DNA of 22,402 bases from Candidatus Obscuribacter sp. (GTDB taxonomy: Bacteria; Cyanobacteriota; Vampirovibrionia; Obscuribacterales; Obscuribacteraceae). This document shows, one piece after another, positions 1 to 9,181 of the stretch. The number at the start of each line of letters is the position of its first letter. The first letter of the stretch is position 1. The stretch spans positions 1 to 22,402 of the forward strand of contig JADKDV010000014.1 in the NCBI GenBank assembly GCA_016718315.1. Reading direction: 5' to 3'. The position numbers were made by a program, and so were the translations under genes. Below the pieces are notes generated by a model. The model was not told where the DNA came from and did not search any database. It was given only the letters and a program-made list of their open reading frames with translations.

Positions 1-1
1 T

Positions 2-169
2 CTGGTACTGTCACCAGTGGCGTACAACACCCGACCACGCGGATACGACTACTGTGCCCTGATGGGCGATAGACTCCGTGCGCTCGCGGGGCACGATATC
101 TTGTTGGCGGCGCATCGCCGGTTAACAAACGTCGTATTGGTTGGCGCCCAAAAACCTCATATCAACTGA
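2..169 (+). CDS. Possible C-terminal fragment of an unidentified protein, cut by the window edge
   Basis: A frame open from the left edge runs about 55 codons to a TGA at 167-169. It contains stretches such as YNTRPRGYDYCALMGDRLRA and HDILLAAHRRLTNVVLVGAQ, which have an ordinary soluble-protein composition. I recognise no family. The opposite strand of the same stretch is more interrupted, so the plus strand is preferred. Because the window begins inside it, the start is not visible. It could equally be a spurious open frame in a region where indels are common. Confidence 0.25.
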   Translation: MVLSPVAYNTRPRGYDYCALMGDRLRALAGHDILLAAHRRLTNVVLVGAQKPHIN

Positions 170-480
170 GCACACAGCCTACCATCAAATGACCAATCAC
201 CAGGGACAAGCTCGCTAGCAAGCAGCTCCATCTCACTCCACCGCGTCTGATGCGCCATGAAGTCGGAAGTCGCTAAGGCGCGCAAAGATAAACGATGCCA
301 GCGATAAATCCGTAACGACGTTCAATGCGCGCGGTCCACCATCTGCTGTGCCGCATTAAAGCCACTGATGGCACTAGCCACCAACAATGCACGGCCACAC
401 TGGACTTAAACTGATCCAGTCAATGTCCTACGGCGAGCGCGACTTAATCCCGGTCATACAATTAGGTCCCGCTTGCCGGG
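157..480 (-). other. Possible frameshifted hypothetical coding region
   Basis: Reading the minus strand from about 480 down to a TGA at 157-159 gives successive protein-like pieces in different frames: GLTAELAATRPGKRDLIV, then AISGFNAAQQMVDRA, then RIERRYGFIAGIVYLCAP, then LATSDFMAHQTRWSEMELL. The pieces join with single-base shifts near 280 and 325, which is the same style of break seen in clear genes elsewhere in the window. I cannot assign a family. A competing plus-strand frame (about 389-503, ending in LGPACRALWQQAQQ) overlaps part of it, and both cannot be right. The strand assignment is weak. Confidence 0.2.
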
Positions 481-506
481 CCTTGTGGCAGCAAGCTCAG
501 CAGTAA

Positions 507-830
507 GACCAACCTTTCAAGTCAACAGCAAAACTGAGCAGTTCTGCTCCTTGGTTGACTGAGCATAAAGACACTTATGCCAGTGCCAACATCCAACCCC
601 TGGCTGGGGCGTCTTTAGCCTTCATTTGTGACCCGCTTCGCTTGCCTGGCATTATCACTCTACCAAGCATCAATTTTATCACTTTGAGAAGGACATGTTA
701 GAGTCATCGTTATCGTCCTCCCCGGAGGACATTCTATTGGAAACAACACAGGCCTTTTGCCATCTGCAAATCAATCCTGATGGAGGTTTACTCAGTGTAA
801 ACAGGTCACACTGGTAATAGCGCTCTAAAG
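507..830 (+). CDS. Hypothetical protein fragment upstream of the universal stress protein
   Basis: After a TAA at 504-506, an open frame runs through DQPFKSTAKLSSSAPWLTEH and LAFICDPLRLPGIITLPSIN to about 677. Adding one T to the TTTT run at 674-677 joins it to a second frame, HFEKDMLESSLSSSPEDILL then HLQINPDGGLLSVNRSHW, ending at a TAA near 830. The repaired product is about 108 residues and may extend further upstream, because the same frame is open before the TAA back to about position 370. No family is recognised. It lies directly upstream of the stress protein on the same strand, so co-transcription is possible. Confidence 0.35.
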
Positions 831-841
831 GGAGTAAAACC

Positions 842-1335
842 ATGAAATCATTTGCCACAGACGACTCACCATACTCCAACAAGTGGTCGGCCTTTAATTA
901 AACGTCACTGGGCCAGCCCACATGAGCTTAAAATCCTCACAGTACTGGAGCCCCTGCCTACTTCTGCTTCGACTTTGATGACTCCAGCGCCTTTGCCGAG
1001 ACATTGCAAGAGATAGACAAGCACAGACACGAAGCAGCCGAACATTTTGTCAGGAAGTACGCCATCGCATCGAAGCCGAAATCCCCAATGCCTTAGCTCA
1101 CTATGAAATTAGAGAGGGACTGCCTCGCACTGAAATAATCAACAGTGCTGTGGACTGGATGGCTGATGCCATCATGCTCGGTGCCCACGGCAAAGATGTC
1201 TGCCCTCACAACTTGCTCGGCAGTGTCTCGCGTGCCATTGTCAATCACGCTCCTTGCTCTGTGGAGATAATTCGTCCACGCGAATCGCACAAGTGGCACC
1301 CCACGGACAAACACACAGCCGCTAGCACAACATAG
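842..1335 (+). CDS. Universal stress protein (UspA family), frameshifted as read
   Basis: This is a small cytoplasmic nucleotide-binding protein of the Usp fold. The start ATG at 842 follows GGGAG with seven bases between. The N-terminus contains the family's ATDDSPYS motif, which overlaps the first beta strand. The C-terminal half (from about 1090) reads cleanly as IPNALAHYEIREGLPRTEII, then the ATP-binding signature G-x2-G-x9-G-S (GAHGKDVCPHNLLGS), then HAPCSVEIIRP. Between about 895 and 1090 the frame changes several times, but recognisable pieces remain (ELKILTVLEPLP, FAETLQEIDKHRHEAAEHFV). The repaired length is about 165 residues, normal for a single-domain Usp plus a short hydrophilic tail. 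The signature G-x2-G-x9-G-S suggests an ATP-binding rather than a non-binding member. Which stress it serves cannot be read from context. Confidence 0.85.
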
Positions 1336-1369
1336 TGACTAGTACAGCCTAGCGACTAGTACAGCCTAG

Positions 1370-2512
1370 TCACTTTGAGTTTTTGCCGCGGCGACTTTGA
1401 ATTTCTTTTTGAATCGCTTTCTCGTCTTCAGTAATGAAGTCATAGTCACTGAGGCCTGAATTAATTTGTTGCTCGTATTTTTTTGCTTCGGCGTTTTTTG
1501 ACTGCTGCTGCAAACATCGAATAAGCCCCTGCAACACAAGCTTATGGTCAGGACTAGTATTGGCTCCTGGGAGAGCTAACCAGGTCTTGCACTCCTTCTC
1601 GGCAAGACTCCAGGCACCGCGGTCCATACTACAATCAATCAGTGACATAGACATAGCGCGCAAGGCTGCAGAGTCAAGATTGCCAGACTTTTTGAGAGAC
1701 TTACGGGCAGACTCAATAGTCTGGATACAGCCCTCATAGTCTGCCGCCCAAGTTTGAGCATCAGCCATGGTGGCGGCAGCCTGACCAAGTCCCTTTTTTG
1801 CTGTCAGATCACTGAAGAGCTTATTGTAAGTCTCAGGCTTGCCATCTCGCTTTTTGACAACGGCTATGCGTGCTACAAACTTATCACGCTTATGGTCAGT
1901 GAAGTGCATATAGGGAGCAATATTTTCCATAAATTGCCAGGCACTATGGTTATCACCATAACTCAAAAACACTCGAGTCTCAGCGCAGAGTCTATCTACA
2001 CCAACGTATTTGGGTAAGCAATTACAGTACAAACGCTCAAGCATAGACAATTGCCTTTTGCGCTGAGCAAATGTGCCCTGACCCCCTTGAGCCCTCATGT
2101 CTAATTCTTCAGCAAGTGCCGTCAGCGAATACAATAGCCGGTCAGTTGCGGCATGCTGTCCGCCAATCTGCCGCATTTGATTGACCAGTAAATTAAGGTC
2201 GAGGCTCGCCTGATCATCACGCTTAAGTTTGACAAGCTGCAATATTACTAGAGTCTGCAAATCTGCTTTATTAATCAAATCACCGGCAGGTACTGCCTTT
2301 AATGCCAGACGATAATGAGCCAGAGCTTCTTCGCCACGCTTATCAATGTCGCATTTATCACCCAGTGACCGCTCCGACTCCCAAATAGCAGCGGCATAGA
2401 CCTGAGCAATAAATACACAAGGAAAAATAGCGACCCAAACAAAATACAATGCAAAGCCAAGGCAACAGCATACTGACAGTCTAGCGGCATTGTGTTTTAA
2501 ACTTAAGGGCAA
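1370..2512 (-). CDS. Exported alpha-helical (TPR-like) hypothetical protein, paralogue 1
   Basis: This is a 380-residue uninterrupted frame starting at TTG (2510-2512). The start is supported by GGAG seven bases upstream, and a stop codon lies six codons further up. Residues about 10-42 are strongly hydrophobic (LSVCCCLGFALYFVWVAIFP) and end in an AQVYAAA-like stretch, consistent with a signal peptide or N-terminal anchor. The rest is helical, with paired-helix segments such as RGEEALAHYRLALKAV and WSLAEKECKTWLALPG that resemble degenerate TPR units. Cysteines are fairly frequent. No enzyme motif is seen. It is the last gene of a minus-strand run, and the gene upstream is a divergent paralogue with the same domain order. 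It probably acts as a periplasmic or surface scaffold. The function is unknown. Confidence 0.75.
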   Translation of the reverse strand: MPLSLKHNAARLSVCCCLGFALYFVWVAIFPCVFIAQVYAAAIWESERSLGDKCDIDKRGEEALAHYRLALKAVPAGDLINKADLQTLVILQLVKLKRDDQASLDLNLLVNQMRQIGGQHAATDRLLYSLTALAEELDMRAQGGQGTFAQRKRQLSMLERLYCNCLPKYVGVDRLCAETRVFLSYGDNHSAWQFMENIAPYMHFTDHKRDKFVARIAVVKKRDGKPETYNKLFSDLTAKKGLGQAAATMADAQTWAADYEGCIQTIESARKSLKKSGNLDSAALRAMSMSLIDCSMDRGAWSLAEKECKTWLALPGANTSPDHKLVLQGLIRCLQQQSKNAEAKKYEQQINSGLSDYDFITEDEKAIQKEIQSRRGKNSK

Positions 2513-2544
2513 ACTATTACTCCAAGACGACTAGCAATCATTCA

Positions 2545-2652
2545 ATTTATTCATTCATCAACTCATTCAATCCATTCATCAACTCATTCAATCATCAAGT
2601 CATTCATTCATCAATACATTCATCAATACATTCATCAATACATTCATCAACT
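2545..2652. repeat. Minisatellite between paralogous genes (12-bp and ~21-bp units)
   Basis: Three exact tandem copies of cattcatcaata (2605-2616, 2617-2628, 2629-2640) are followed by a variant copy at 2641-2652. On the other side, an imperfect unit of about 21 bp built from the same words (ttcatcaactcattcaatc) occurs twice at about 2554-2593. The tract fills most of the 151-bp gap between the stop of the upstream paralogue and the TTG start of the downstream one. On the minus strand it contains many ATG triplets. The 12-bp period keeps reading frame, but the frame is closed before the downstream start. Confidence 0.85.
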
Positions 2653-2663
2653 CAATCTTCACT

Positions 2664-3745
2664 TCAGTGCCGACGCTTGAGCCTATCCTGTTCTATAGCC
2701 TTCTGCGCTTCTCTTTCTTCGTCCACCAAAAACTCAAATTGTTTGCTCTTACTTTGATTGTATAGTGAGGCTGCATTGGTGGTATCACTCTTATTTTGCT
2801 GCTGCAAGCAAACTGAGAGACTGCCCTTGACACTTTCTATTTGCTTCTCAGTAAAAGCCTTTTGTGGCAGCGCTAACCACTTGCGGCAAAGCTGCTCACC
2901 AAGTGGATAATAACCTCTATCGAGAGCGTTAGTGATTTCGACCTGGTATAACCGGCTTTGAACATCAGCATCTAGTTTTTTAGCTTTAGCCAACCGCCCA
3001 CGAGCTTGCTATCGTAATCGGGACACCGCTATAATCACAAGCCCAAGTCTGAAGCTCGGCAGTGCGCAGGCACTTGTGGCGATATCACTTCTAACACGCA
3101 GCTCACGGCTTAAACGATTAAAGTCTGCTGGTTTGCCGCCACTTTATTTAATACTGCTTTTCGCAGTTGTAATTTAAAACGATCATTGGCATCACCCCTT
3201 CATATGTACCCAGCCGCTCAAGACAGAGCAAAGCGGCAGGGCATCGGCACTACCCAGATAGCCACGTGCCAGATCGGTGCAGCGGTTATAATCAAGCTGC
3301 TGCGGCAAGCAATTTACGTCTAGATTTTCGGACATAACGAGCAATACTTTGCGCTCGGCAAAGAGACTTTTTCTCGATAGAGATGCAAATTAATCTCACG
3401 TAGTGAAGTTATCGCCAGAACCAAATCATCGTTTAGATGACCAAGCTTTTGCAGTTGCTGCACAGTAGATGTGGCAGCAAAAAGAGCCTTCACAGCCTCA
3501 GCCCAATCTCTTTGCGCAAATAATGAGTACTAATCTGAGCGAGTAGATAAGCGCGGTTAACAAAGTCAGTGGACGGCACACTCTGGCTAGAGCCAGACGA
3601 TAGTGTTTAGTGCCTCATCATCCTGGTGGCTGCGCTCAAGCTTGTCAGCAATCTCACGCTCTGACTGCCAATCACTACCGGCCTGCGCCACAAGCGATGA
3701 GCTTAAAACAGTCGATAAAATCAGTAACTGGCTAAGCCAGCGCAT
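2664..3745 (-). CDS. Exported alpha-helical (TPR-like) hypothetical protein, paralogue 2, frameshifted
   Basis: The start ATG is at 3743-3745, followed by a clear signal peptide (MRWLSQLLILSTVLSSSLVA then QAG). The mature N-terminus, DWQSEREIADKLERSHQDDE, aligns with WESERSLGDKCDIDKRGEE of the neighbouring downstream gene. The C-terminus (GEQLCRKWLALPQKAFTEKQ, then SVCLQQQNKS) aligns with KECKTWLALPG and CLQQQSKN of that gene. The two are therefore tandem paralogues. The middle (about 3000-3590) is split into several frames, but TPR-like pieces persist (AEAVKALFAATSTVQQLQKL, CLPQQLDYNRCTDLARGYLG). The repaired length is about 361 residues. The ATG lies one base after the upstream gene's likely stop, so translation is probably coupled. 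The function is unknown. Confidence 0.7.
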
Positions 3746-3746
3746 A

Positions 3747-4525
3747 CTAGACACCGCTATTGGTGGCAGAGACTGAGGTGACAATCTGCTGTGCACTATC
3801 TGTGACTTTCATCTGTGCGCTAACCGCGTCTGGCATAATTTGTCTGTTGGCGCGGCAATACAAATAACGTAAGATCGTCAAAACGCGGCTGACCAGCTTT
3901 GTCATAAAATACATCCTGGACCTTTGATCGACGACTTTGCCAGTGCCAGTCATTGTGCACAATACGGATGGTATCGCCCCGACGCTCAGCGTAAGCAATA
4001 TGATTTGAGCCATCACGACCCAGCCCCTGACCGACAATAAAGCCGATTGGTCCTTCGGGAAACTGCTTGAGGTCAAGCTTGCCGTGTAACTCTTTGCTTA
4101 TGAAAGCCCTTGCCAGGCAAGAGATCAACAAAGTCATTGACCTTGAGCTGGAACTCTTTGTTGGACATAAGTCCCATCTCGAGCAGCCACTGGCTTCTAG
4201 TAGTGGCACATTTGACGCGCTTATCAACCTTAAAGCCAGGCAAATGGGCGGCGTCATCCGGCACCTTTGTGCCCAGATTGGTATGACCTATCGAGTGCTC
4301 AACCACGCGTTTGAGGTGGTCGGCAGTAAAGTCCAGCGCATCAGGCTGCTTACCAGCCCCAGATGCATCTTGAGCAAGCTTCAACATTTCACGGCGCTCG
4401 GCAGCACTCGCTGGAGGCTTAAACAACTCGCTTTGCCAGCTATTTTGCGCATCATTATCAGCCCCAGCCGCATGGGCGTCCCGGGGTTTAATGTGCGGTT
4501 CGGCTGCGTTGTTTTTCATGTTCAT
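3747..4525 (-). CDS. Hypothetical protein with a possible cysteine-peptidase-like C-terminal domain
   Basis: The start ATG at 4523-4525 has GGAG nine bases upstream, and a second in-frame ATG lies two codons later. Residues 1 to about 75 are polar and probably disordered. From about residue 100 there is a compact domain: KCATTRSQWLLEMG, a linker, GPIGFIVGQGLGRDGSNHIA, then IRIVHNDWHW. The order Cys, then His in a GSNHIAYAE strand, then Asn/Asp resembles papain-like or NlpC/P60-type folds, but I cannot name the family. A one-base break near 4100 separates the two halves. The C-terminus is ambiguous: one frame stops at about 3820, while another continues to a TAG at 3747-3749, one base before the next gene's ATG. 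No signal peptide is apparent. It is the first gene of a minus-strand run with two exported helical proteins. Confidence 0.55.
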
Positions 4526-4681
4526 ATGAATCGGCTCCGCAAACTATATACCCGGTACTAGCAAAAAGTGGACCAAGTGCCACAGGCTGGCAAATAGGCG
4601 GGCGAGATGGGCGTGATATTCTTATACGAACACAGTCGTAGTCCCCCCACAGGGCTTACACATTTGCTAAGTGCGAGTGCC

Positions 4682-6346
4682 ATGCTTCATAACAAAACAA
4701 CTAAGCGATGGCTTGGTAGATTAGCAATACTTTTTATCTGCTTAAATCTTGAGGTGCCCAGTCAGGCAATGACCTTACCCGAGCTAAAACCACTAAAACC
4801 CTACGGCAGCATGCAAATGTGGTACTACCGCGTGGAGCGCAACTTTCGCTATCCTATTCCTACTGATTTTGAGTTTGCTTACATCGACAAAACTGGCAAA
4901 GTGGTTGTGACTGGACCGTTTTGCGTGGCAAACGACTTTAACAAGGGCGTCGCTGTGGTTAGTGTGGGCTCCGTCACAATGAGCCAGGGCAAATGGCTGT
5001 TGCCTGACCTTGACCCGCAACGTGGAGTCCCTGCACTCGTAGATGCTGTAAGCGGCAAAATAAATCAATGTCCAGGCAGGATTGGCAGTAAGTTTTACGA
5101 TGACTTGGCACTTGTAATAGTGCCGGTAAATGACAGAAACAACAGAGACTGTTTTAAATTGATTGATAAAACAGGTAAGTTTTATAGTGATCAAATTTAT
5201 AAAGACGTCAAAGACTATTCAGAAGGTTTGATGGCGTTCCACCCGGACTCAAACCACGAGCAATGGGGCTACAGGGACAAGAATGACAAAATTGTCATTG
5301 AGCCCAAGTTTTTTGCGGCAGAGCCCTTTAGCGAAGGTCTAGCGGCCGTAAGCGTGCAAACAATTCATTTTGGAGCCAAACCAAAGTCTCCTGAGTTTTA
5401 TCACTGGTACCGCTACGCCTATATCGACAAAACTGGTGCCATTAAAATACCTGGACCATTTCTTGAGGCAAGACCTTTTACCAGCGGTCTAGCAGCTGTG
5501 ATGCTTGACGGTAAATGGGTTATATCGATAAAACAGGCAAGTCTATAGTCCCGTGCCAGTATGATTGGGCTGGTGATTTTACAGGCGATTTAGCACCAGT
5601 AGAAAAAACATGCTCGTCGGTTATATCGATAAATCAGGCAAACAAATCATCCCATTTAAATTTAAAGACGGTAGAGAATTTGCTGATGGTCTGGCTCCAG
5701 CCACTCTAGATGCGAGACGGTGGGGTTATATCGACACAAGCGGTGTCTTTAAAATAGAGCCAGTTTTTCAAAGAGCATTTACTTTTAATAGTGGCCGAGC
5801 ACTGGTATACATAGATACTCGCAAAGATCTCAAACCAACTGCCAAAGACGCTGATATGATGCTGCAATCGGCTATGAGAGCGCGAGATCACGTACAACTA
5901 AATGAATCCCGTGCAGTATGTCAGTCAATAATCAGCCTTGCACCAGACAGCGAAGCGGCGATACGAGCGCAGCGCTTCCTCAAGACATCACTGCCTGATC
6001 ACGACATCTCAGAAGAGGTGCATGCACTCTACATGAATGGCATGATGAAGGCACAGATGCGAGACTTTGCCGCAGCAGAAAAACTCTATGATAAATCCTT
6101 ATCTCAAGATCCAAAGTTCTTTTTTTGGCGCATGGAGCTAAAGCCTATCTTAATTTGGAGCAAAAGAAATACGAAGAAGCTGAAAAGACGCTGAAAGAAG
6201 GTTTTAAAATAAATCCAGATTACGCCCGTGGACTGTGGCGACTATCGCTAGTTTACAAAGCTCAGGGCAAAACTGATTTAGCAAAAGAAACACTAGCCAA
6301 AGCCAAAGCACTGGATCCAGAGGACCCGTTCTTCACTGACGACTGA
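4682..6346 (+). CDS. Exported WG-repeat protein with C-terminal TPR domain
   Basis: The ATG at 4682 begins a signal peptide (KRWLGRLAILFICLNLEVPS then QA). An in-frame upstream ATG at 4607 would only add a non-hydrophobic leader. The body carries WG (KWG) repeats, each with a core such as AYIDKTGKVVVTGPF, WGYRDKNDKIVIEPKF, YAYIDKTGAIKIPGPF, GYIDKSGKQIIPFKF and WGYIDTSGVFKIEP. These are beta-rich repeats with aromatic-Gly-Tyr-Ile-Asp cores. From about 5840 the protein becomes helical, with TPR units (YMNGMMKAQMRDFAAAEKLY; NLEQKKYEEAEKTLKEGFKI; LAKAKALDPEDP). Three breaks are each repaired by adding one base to a run: G at 5517-5519, A at 5603-5608 and T at 6120-6126. The repaired length is about 555 residues. 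It is probably periplasmic or surface-exposed and binds a partner. No catalytic motif is seen. Confidence 0.85.
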
Positions 6347-6395
6347 ATCACGCAAGAAAATAGTCACACAAGAGGCTAACCAATCAACTTGCGAG

Positions 6396-8026
6396 TCAAT
6401 CCCACCAAAAACTCTGCGTCTTGGTCTCACGCAAACGCCTGGCCATGGAGCGCATAGTGGCAGCGTTTCGATTCTCGTCTTCAGACAACTCCATCTCCGA
6501 ACAAAAGAAAAATATCTCAGAACATAGTTCGCTCAAATCATCTGGTAGATTTTTGAAGCGAATCTTCAAACTGTCACCGTTGGCTTCAAGTACAGTGACA
6601 CCATATTTGCTATCCCAGTACTTTAACTTGGCAATAACATCATCATTATCGATAGATGAATTAATACCATTTGTACCGGCAGCTTTAACCAGCTCAAATC
6701 CAGTGCTACCTTTAGGTGCCTTCATCACAGTGGCTATACGAATTGTGCTAGTGGCAGTATATCGAGCTGGAGTATCCAGCTGCCAGCGCCGATCACCAAG
6801 TTTTTTAACAGTCGTGCCAGGCTCAAGGCGCATCACACCGGATCCAAAACCACCCATCATTGGACGAATAAACATCTTTGAAATTGAGTTTGCATCCTTT
6901 GGATCCATGGTGATCTGCTTTTGGGCATCATGCAAATCCATCATCTGCTTGGCCATCGCATCCAGCCCCGTTGAATCAGTACCAATTAAAAATGGTGTTG
7001 CCTGACAAATAAGATTCTTAACTATCTGCGGATCTTTATAGTCAGAATCTAGGACTGGGTGGATGCCAATGTACTTTGCAGCATTTTGTTGAGCCAAATG
7101 CATCAACTCTGGCTGACAGCCAGCGTCAGTCAAAAACTTATCGGCATGTTGCTTACTTGCAAACTGTTTGGTCTCGAGATCAATTGAGGTATCATCGGTA
7201 ATGCGATAGCCAAGTGGCTCTAGAGTTTGGCGGAGCTTATCAATACGAGGCTCACTGGAGTATTTATTTGCACCATTTTCTTTAAACCTGATACCAAGCT
7301 TTGCTTGAGGTTTGTACACTTCTGGATTTTTAGAGTCTTACCTGCCACTAGCTCTTTAACTTTAGCTATGGCAGCATCACAGGCCTCATCGCTCTCATAG
7401 ACCTCTGGTCCCATATTCCAGATCAAGGCACCGCCATGCCCCTGAGCTTTCATGATCTGCTTAAGTTCCTGCTCAATCAAAGGACGCAAAGGTTCAATCA
7501 CCTTGTTGAGTTTGACAAATCGTTTGTATTTTTCGTCTCCCAACTTCCGGCGCGCAACTTCCATAGGATCTGGCGGTGGTCCCGATGGTCTTTGGATCTT
7601 GCGTTGGACATATAAAGCCAGAGCCTGGTCTACAAGCTCAGCTAGCTCCGGATACTCATCTTTGATCTTTAAGTAATTGTCCTTATCAGCCTGTATCAAT
7701 GGTGCACGGTCAAGCACCGAATGACGTTGAAATTCCGGCAAGTCATCATTATCGGTAAGATCATAAAACTGACAATCAAGTCGCTCTTTTAAAATCTCAA
7801 AAACCTGCTCGTCAAAGCCCAACTTAGCTGCCAGAGCGCGTTCACTTGCCGTCAGACTCATACTCTTACCTTGTGACAACTCTTTGTTACTCGTTTTATT
7901 TGCCGCCGCCGGGATCTTTTGCGCATCAACAGCTCTTACATCGGGGATAGCCAGGAGGCAAACTGCAATAAAAGCAGCAGAACAATCAAACAATAGATTT
8001 TTGTTGCGTAAATTGACAGAAATCAA
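6396..8026 (-). CDS. Exported protein with C-terminal DUF4253 domain
   Basis: The start codon is TTG (8024-8026), followed by a signal peptide: the hydrophobic core DCSAAFIAVCLLAIP then DVRA, with likely cleavage before VDAQ. The N-terminal 200 residues are charged and helical (KLGFDEQVFEILKERLDCQF; VARRKLGDEKYKRFVKLNKV). The last 110 residues match DUF4253: IAKLKYWDSKYGVTVLEANG, then SLKIRFKNLPDDL, then a FFFCSEM block where relatives have FCPD, and the terminal LRETKTQSFWWD. One break lies at the A5 run (plus-strand T at 7327-7331). Adding one base gives TLKNPEVYKPQAKLG and a 543-residue protein. DUF4253 has no established biochemical role. An exported version fused to a long helical N-terminus looks unusual to me. 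It converges on the WG-repeat gene with a gap of about 50 bases. Confidence 0.75.
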
Positions 8027-8198
8027 TGCAATATCTCTGAAAACCGAGGGCTTCTTATTTTAGCAAGCAACTATCGAATAGCTTGCAAATTAGATCACAG
8101 CGAGCAATTGTGCAAAAATAGCCCAATAAAAGATTACCAGTGAAACATTTTGGGTTAGTACTCGTATAGTCCAGCATCACCTGAGACCCGAGGTACAT

Positions 8199-9181
8199 AT
8201 GCACAAAATTACTACCTTTAGCGCCTGCTTGCTGCAGCCACTACCATGGGGCTCACTATCAATCACGCCCGTGCCGAAAGGGGTGCCTTTGCTCAGCTAC
8301 TCGGTCGCCAGGGCGCCATGGGCAAAGCAAATGCTGGAGCAGTATACGAAGACTGGCATGACCAGGCACGCAACCGCGATATACCAGTGCGGCTGTATAT
8401 CCCCAAAGAGGGCAACGGTCCCTTTCCTGTGGTGATTTTTTCGCATGGACTAGGCGGGAGTCGCGATGCAGCGCCCTATCTAGGCAAATTCTGGTCCCAA
8501 AAGGTCTATATCTGTATAGCCGTGCAGCATGCTAGCAGCGACACTGGCGTATGGCGTTCGTCCATCACCGAGGGCAAAGCTGTGATGATGCAAAAGATGA
8601 AAGCAGCAGCTAACGGTCAAAACTTAATTGACCGCGCGGGCGACATCAAATTTGTCATAGATGAAATGGCAAGGCGCAATCAATCAGATCCATTGCTCAA
8701 AAGCAAAATGGACTTAAGCAAAATAGCTGTCTCAGGTCATTCATTTGGTGCCGGCACATCGCTTGCTATTGCCGGTCAAAACTTCCCTTCTGGGCAAAAG
8801 GGTAAAGACAGCCGAGTCAAAGCCGCTATCTATCTGTGTCCGCCAGTAATGGGTGGCAAAATAGCACCAGACAAAACATACGGCAAAATCGACATACCGG
8901 GGATGCTAATCACTGGTACCAAAGATGTCAGCGCCATAGCAGAGACTAAAGCCGAAGACAGACGTATCCCGTTTGACGGTATGAAAGCGCCCAATCAATA
9001 CCTCATCAATTTTGAAGGCGCTGATCACGGTGTGTTTGGTGGCAGACTCTATCGACCCAGCAATCAAGGCGACCAACAGACACAACAAATGGTCGATGAA
9101 ATCACGACTAAATTTCTCGATGCCACTCTCAAAGGCGACGCTCAGGCAAAACAATGGCTAAACTCAAAACGGCATGACTAG
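8199..9181 (+). CDS. Exported alpha/beta hydrolase (dienelactone hydrolase / PAF-acetylhydrolase-like)
   Basis: This is a probable periplasmic serine esterase or lipase. The ATG at 8199 follows GAGG with five bases between. The first residues MHKITTFSACLL join, after one missing base near 8230, to AATTMGLTINHARA, giving a normal signal peptide with an ARA cleavage site. The rest reads in one frame: the oxyanion region FSHGLGGSRD, nucleophile motif SGHSFGAG (Ser within G-x-S-x-G, about 8740), the acid-bearing strand LITGTKDVSA, and the catalytic His in GADHGVFGG (about 9025). The repaired length is about 327 residues, typical of the group. HGLGGSRD and the small-residue lid resemble predicted dienelactone-hydrolase/PAF-AH-like proteins. 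The substrate is not predictable. It is divergent from the DUF4253 gene across 172 bases that show no clear promoter. Confidence 0.85.

Noticed and set aside
2545..2652. CRISPR-like array
   Set aside because: The units are 12 and ~21 bp in direct tandem with no unique spacers; this is a minisatellite.
3747..4076. 109-residue minus-strand frame with a hydrophobic N-terminus (VVMAQIILLTLSVGAIPSVL)
   Set aside because: Most of it is an out-of-frame reading of the GPIGFIVGQG...HNDWHW domain. Only its last ~35 codons may be the true C-terminus of that gene.
4067..4561. 164-codon plus-strand frame
   Set aside because: It lies antisense to the gene at 3747-4525, whose frame has a better start site and a coherent domain; this one has no family features.
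4526..4681. Promoter TATATA upstream of the 3747-4525 gene
   Set aside because: The hexamer is plausible but no -35 element sits at an acceptable distance.
6347..6395. Intrinsic terminator between the convergent WG-repeat and DUF4253 genes
   Set aside because: Only a weak CGCAAG/CTTGCG pairing about 35 bases apart, with no adjacent T run.
6421..7005. 194-codon plus-strand frame
   Set aside because: It is antisense to the DUF4253 domain, which has clear family motifs; this frame is rich in Ser/Ile/Val, typical of a shadow frame.
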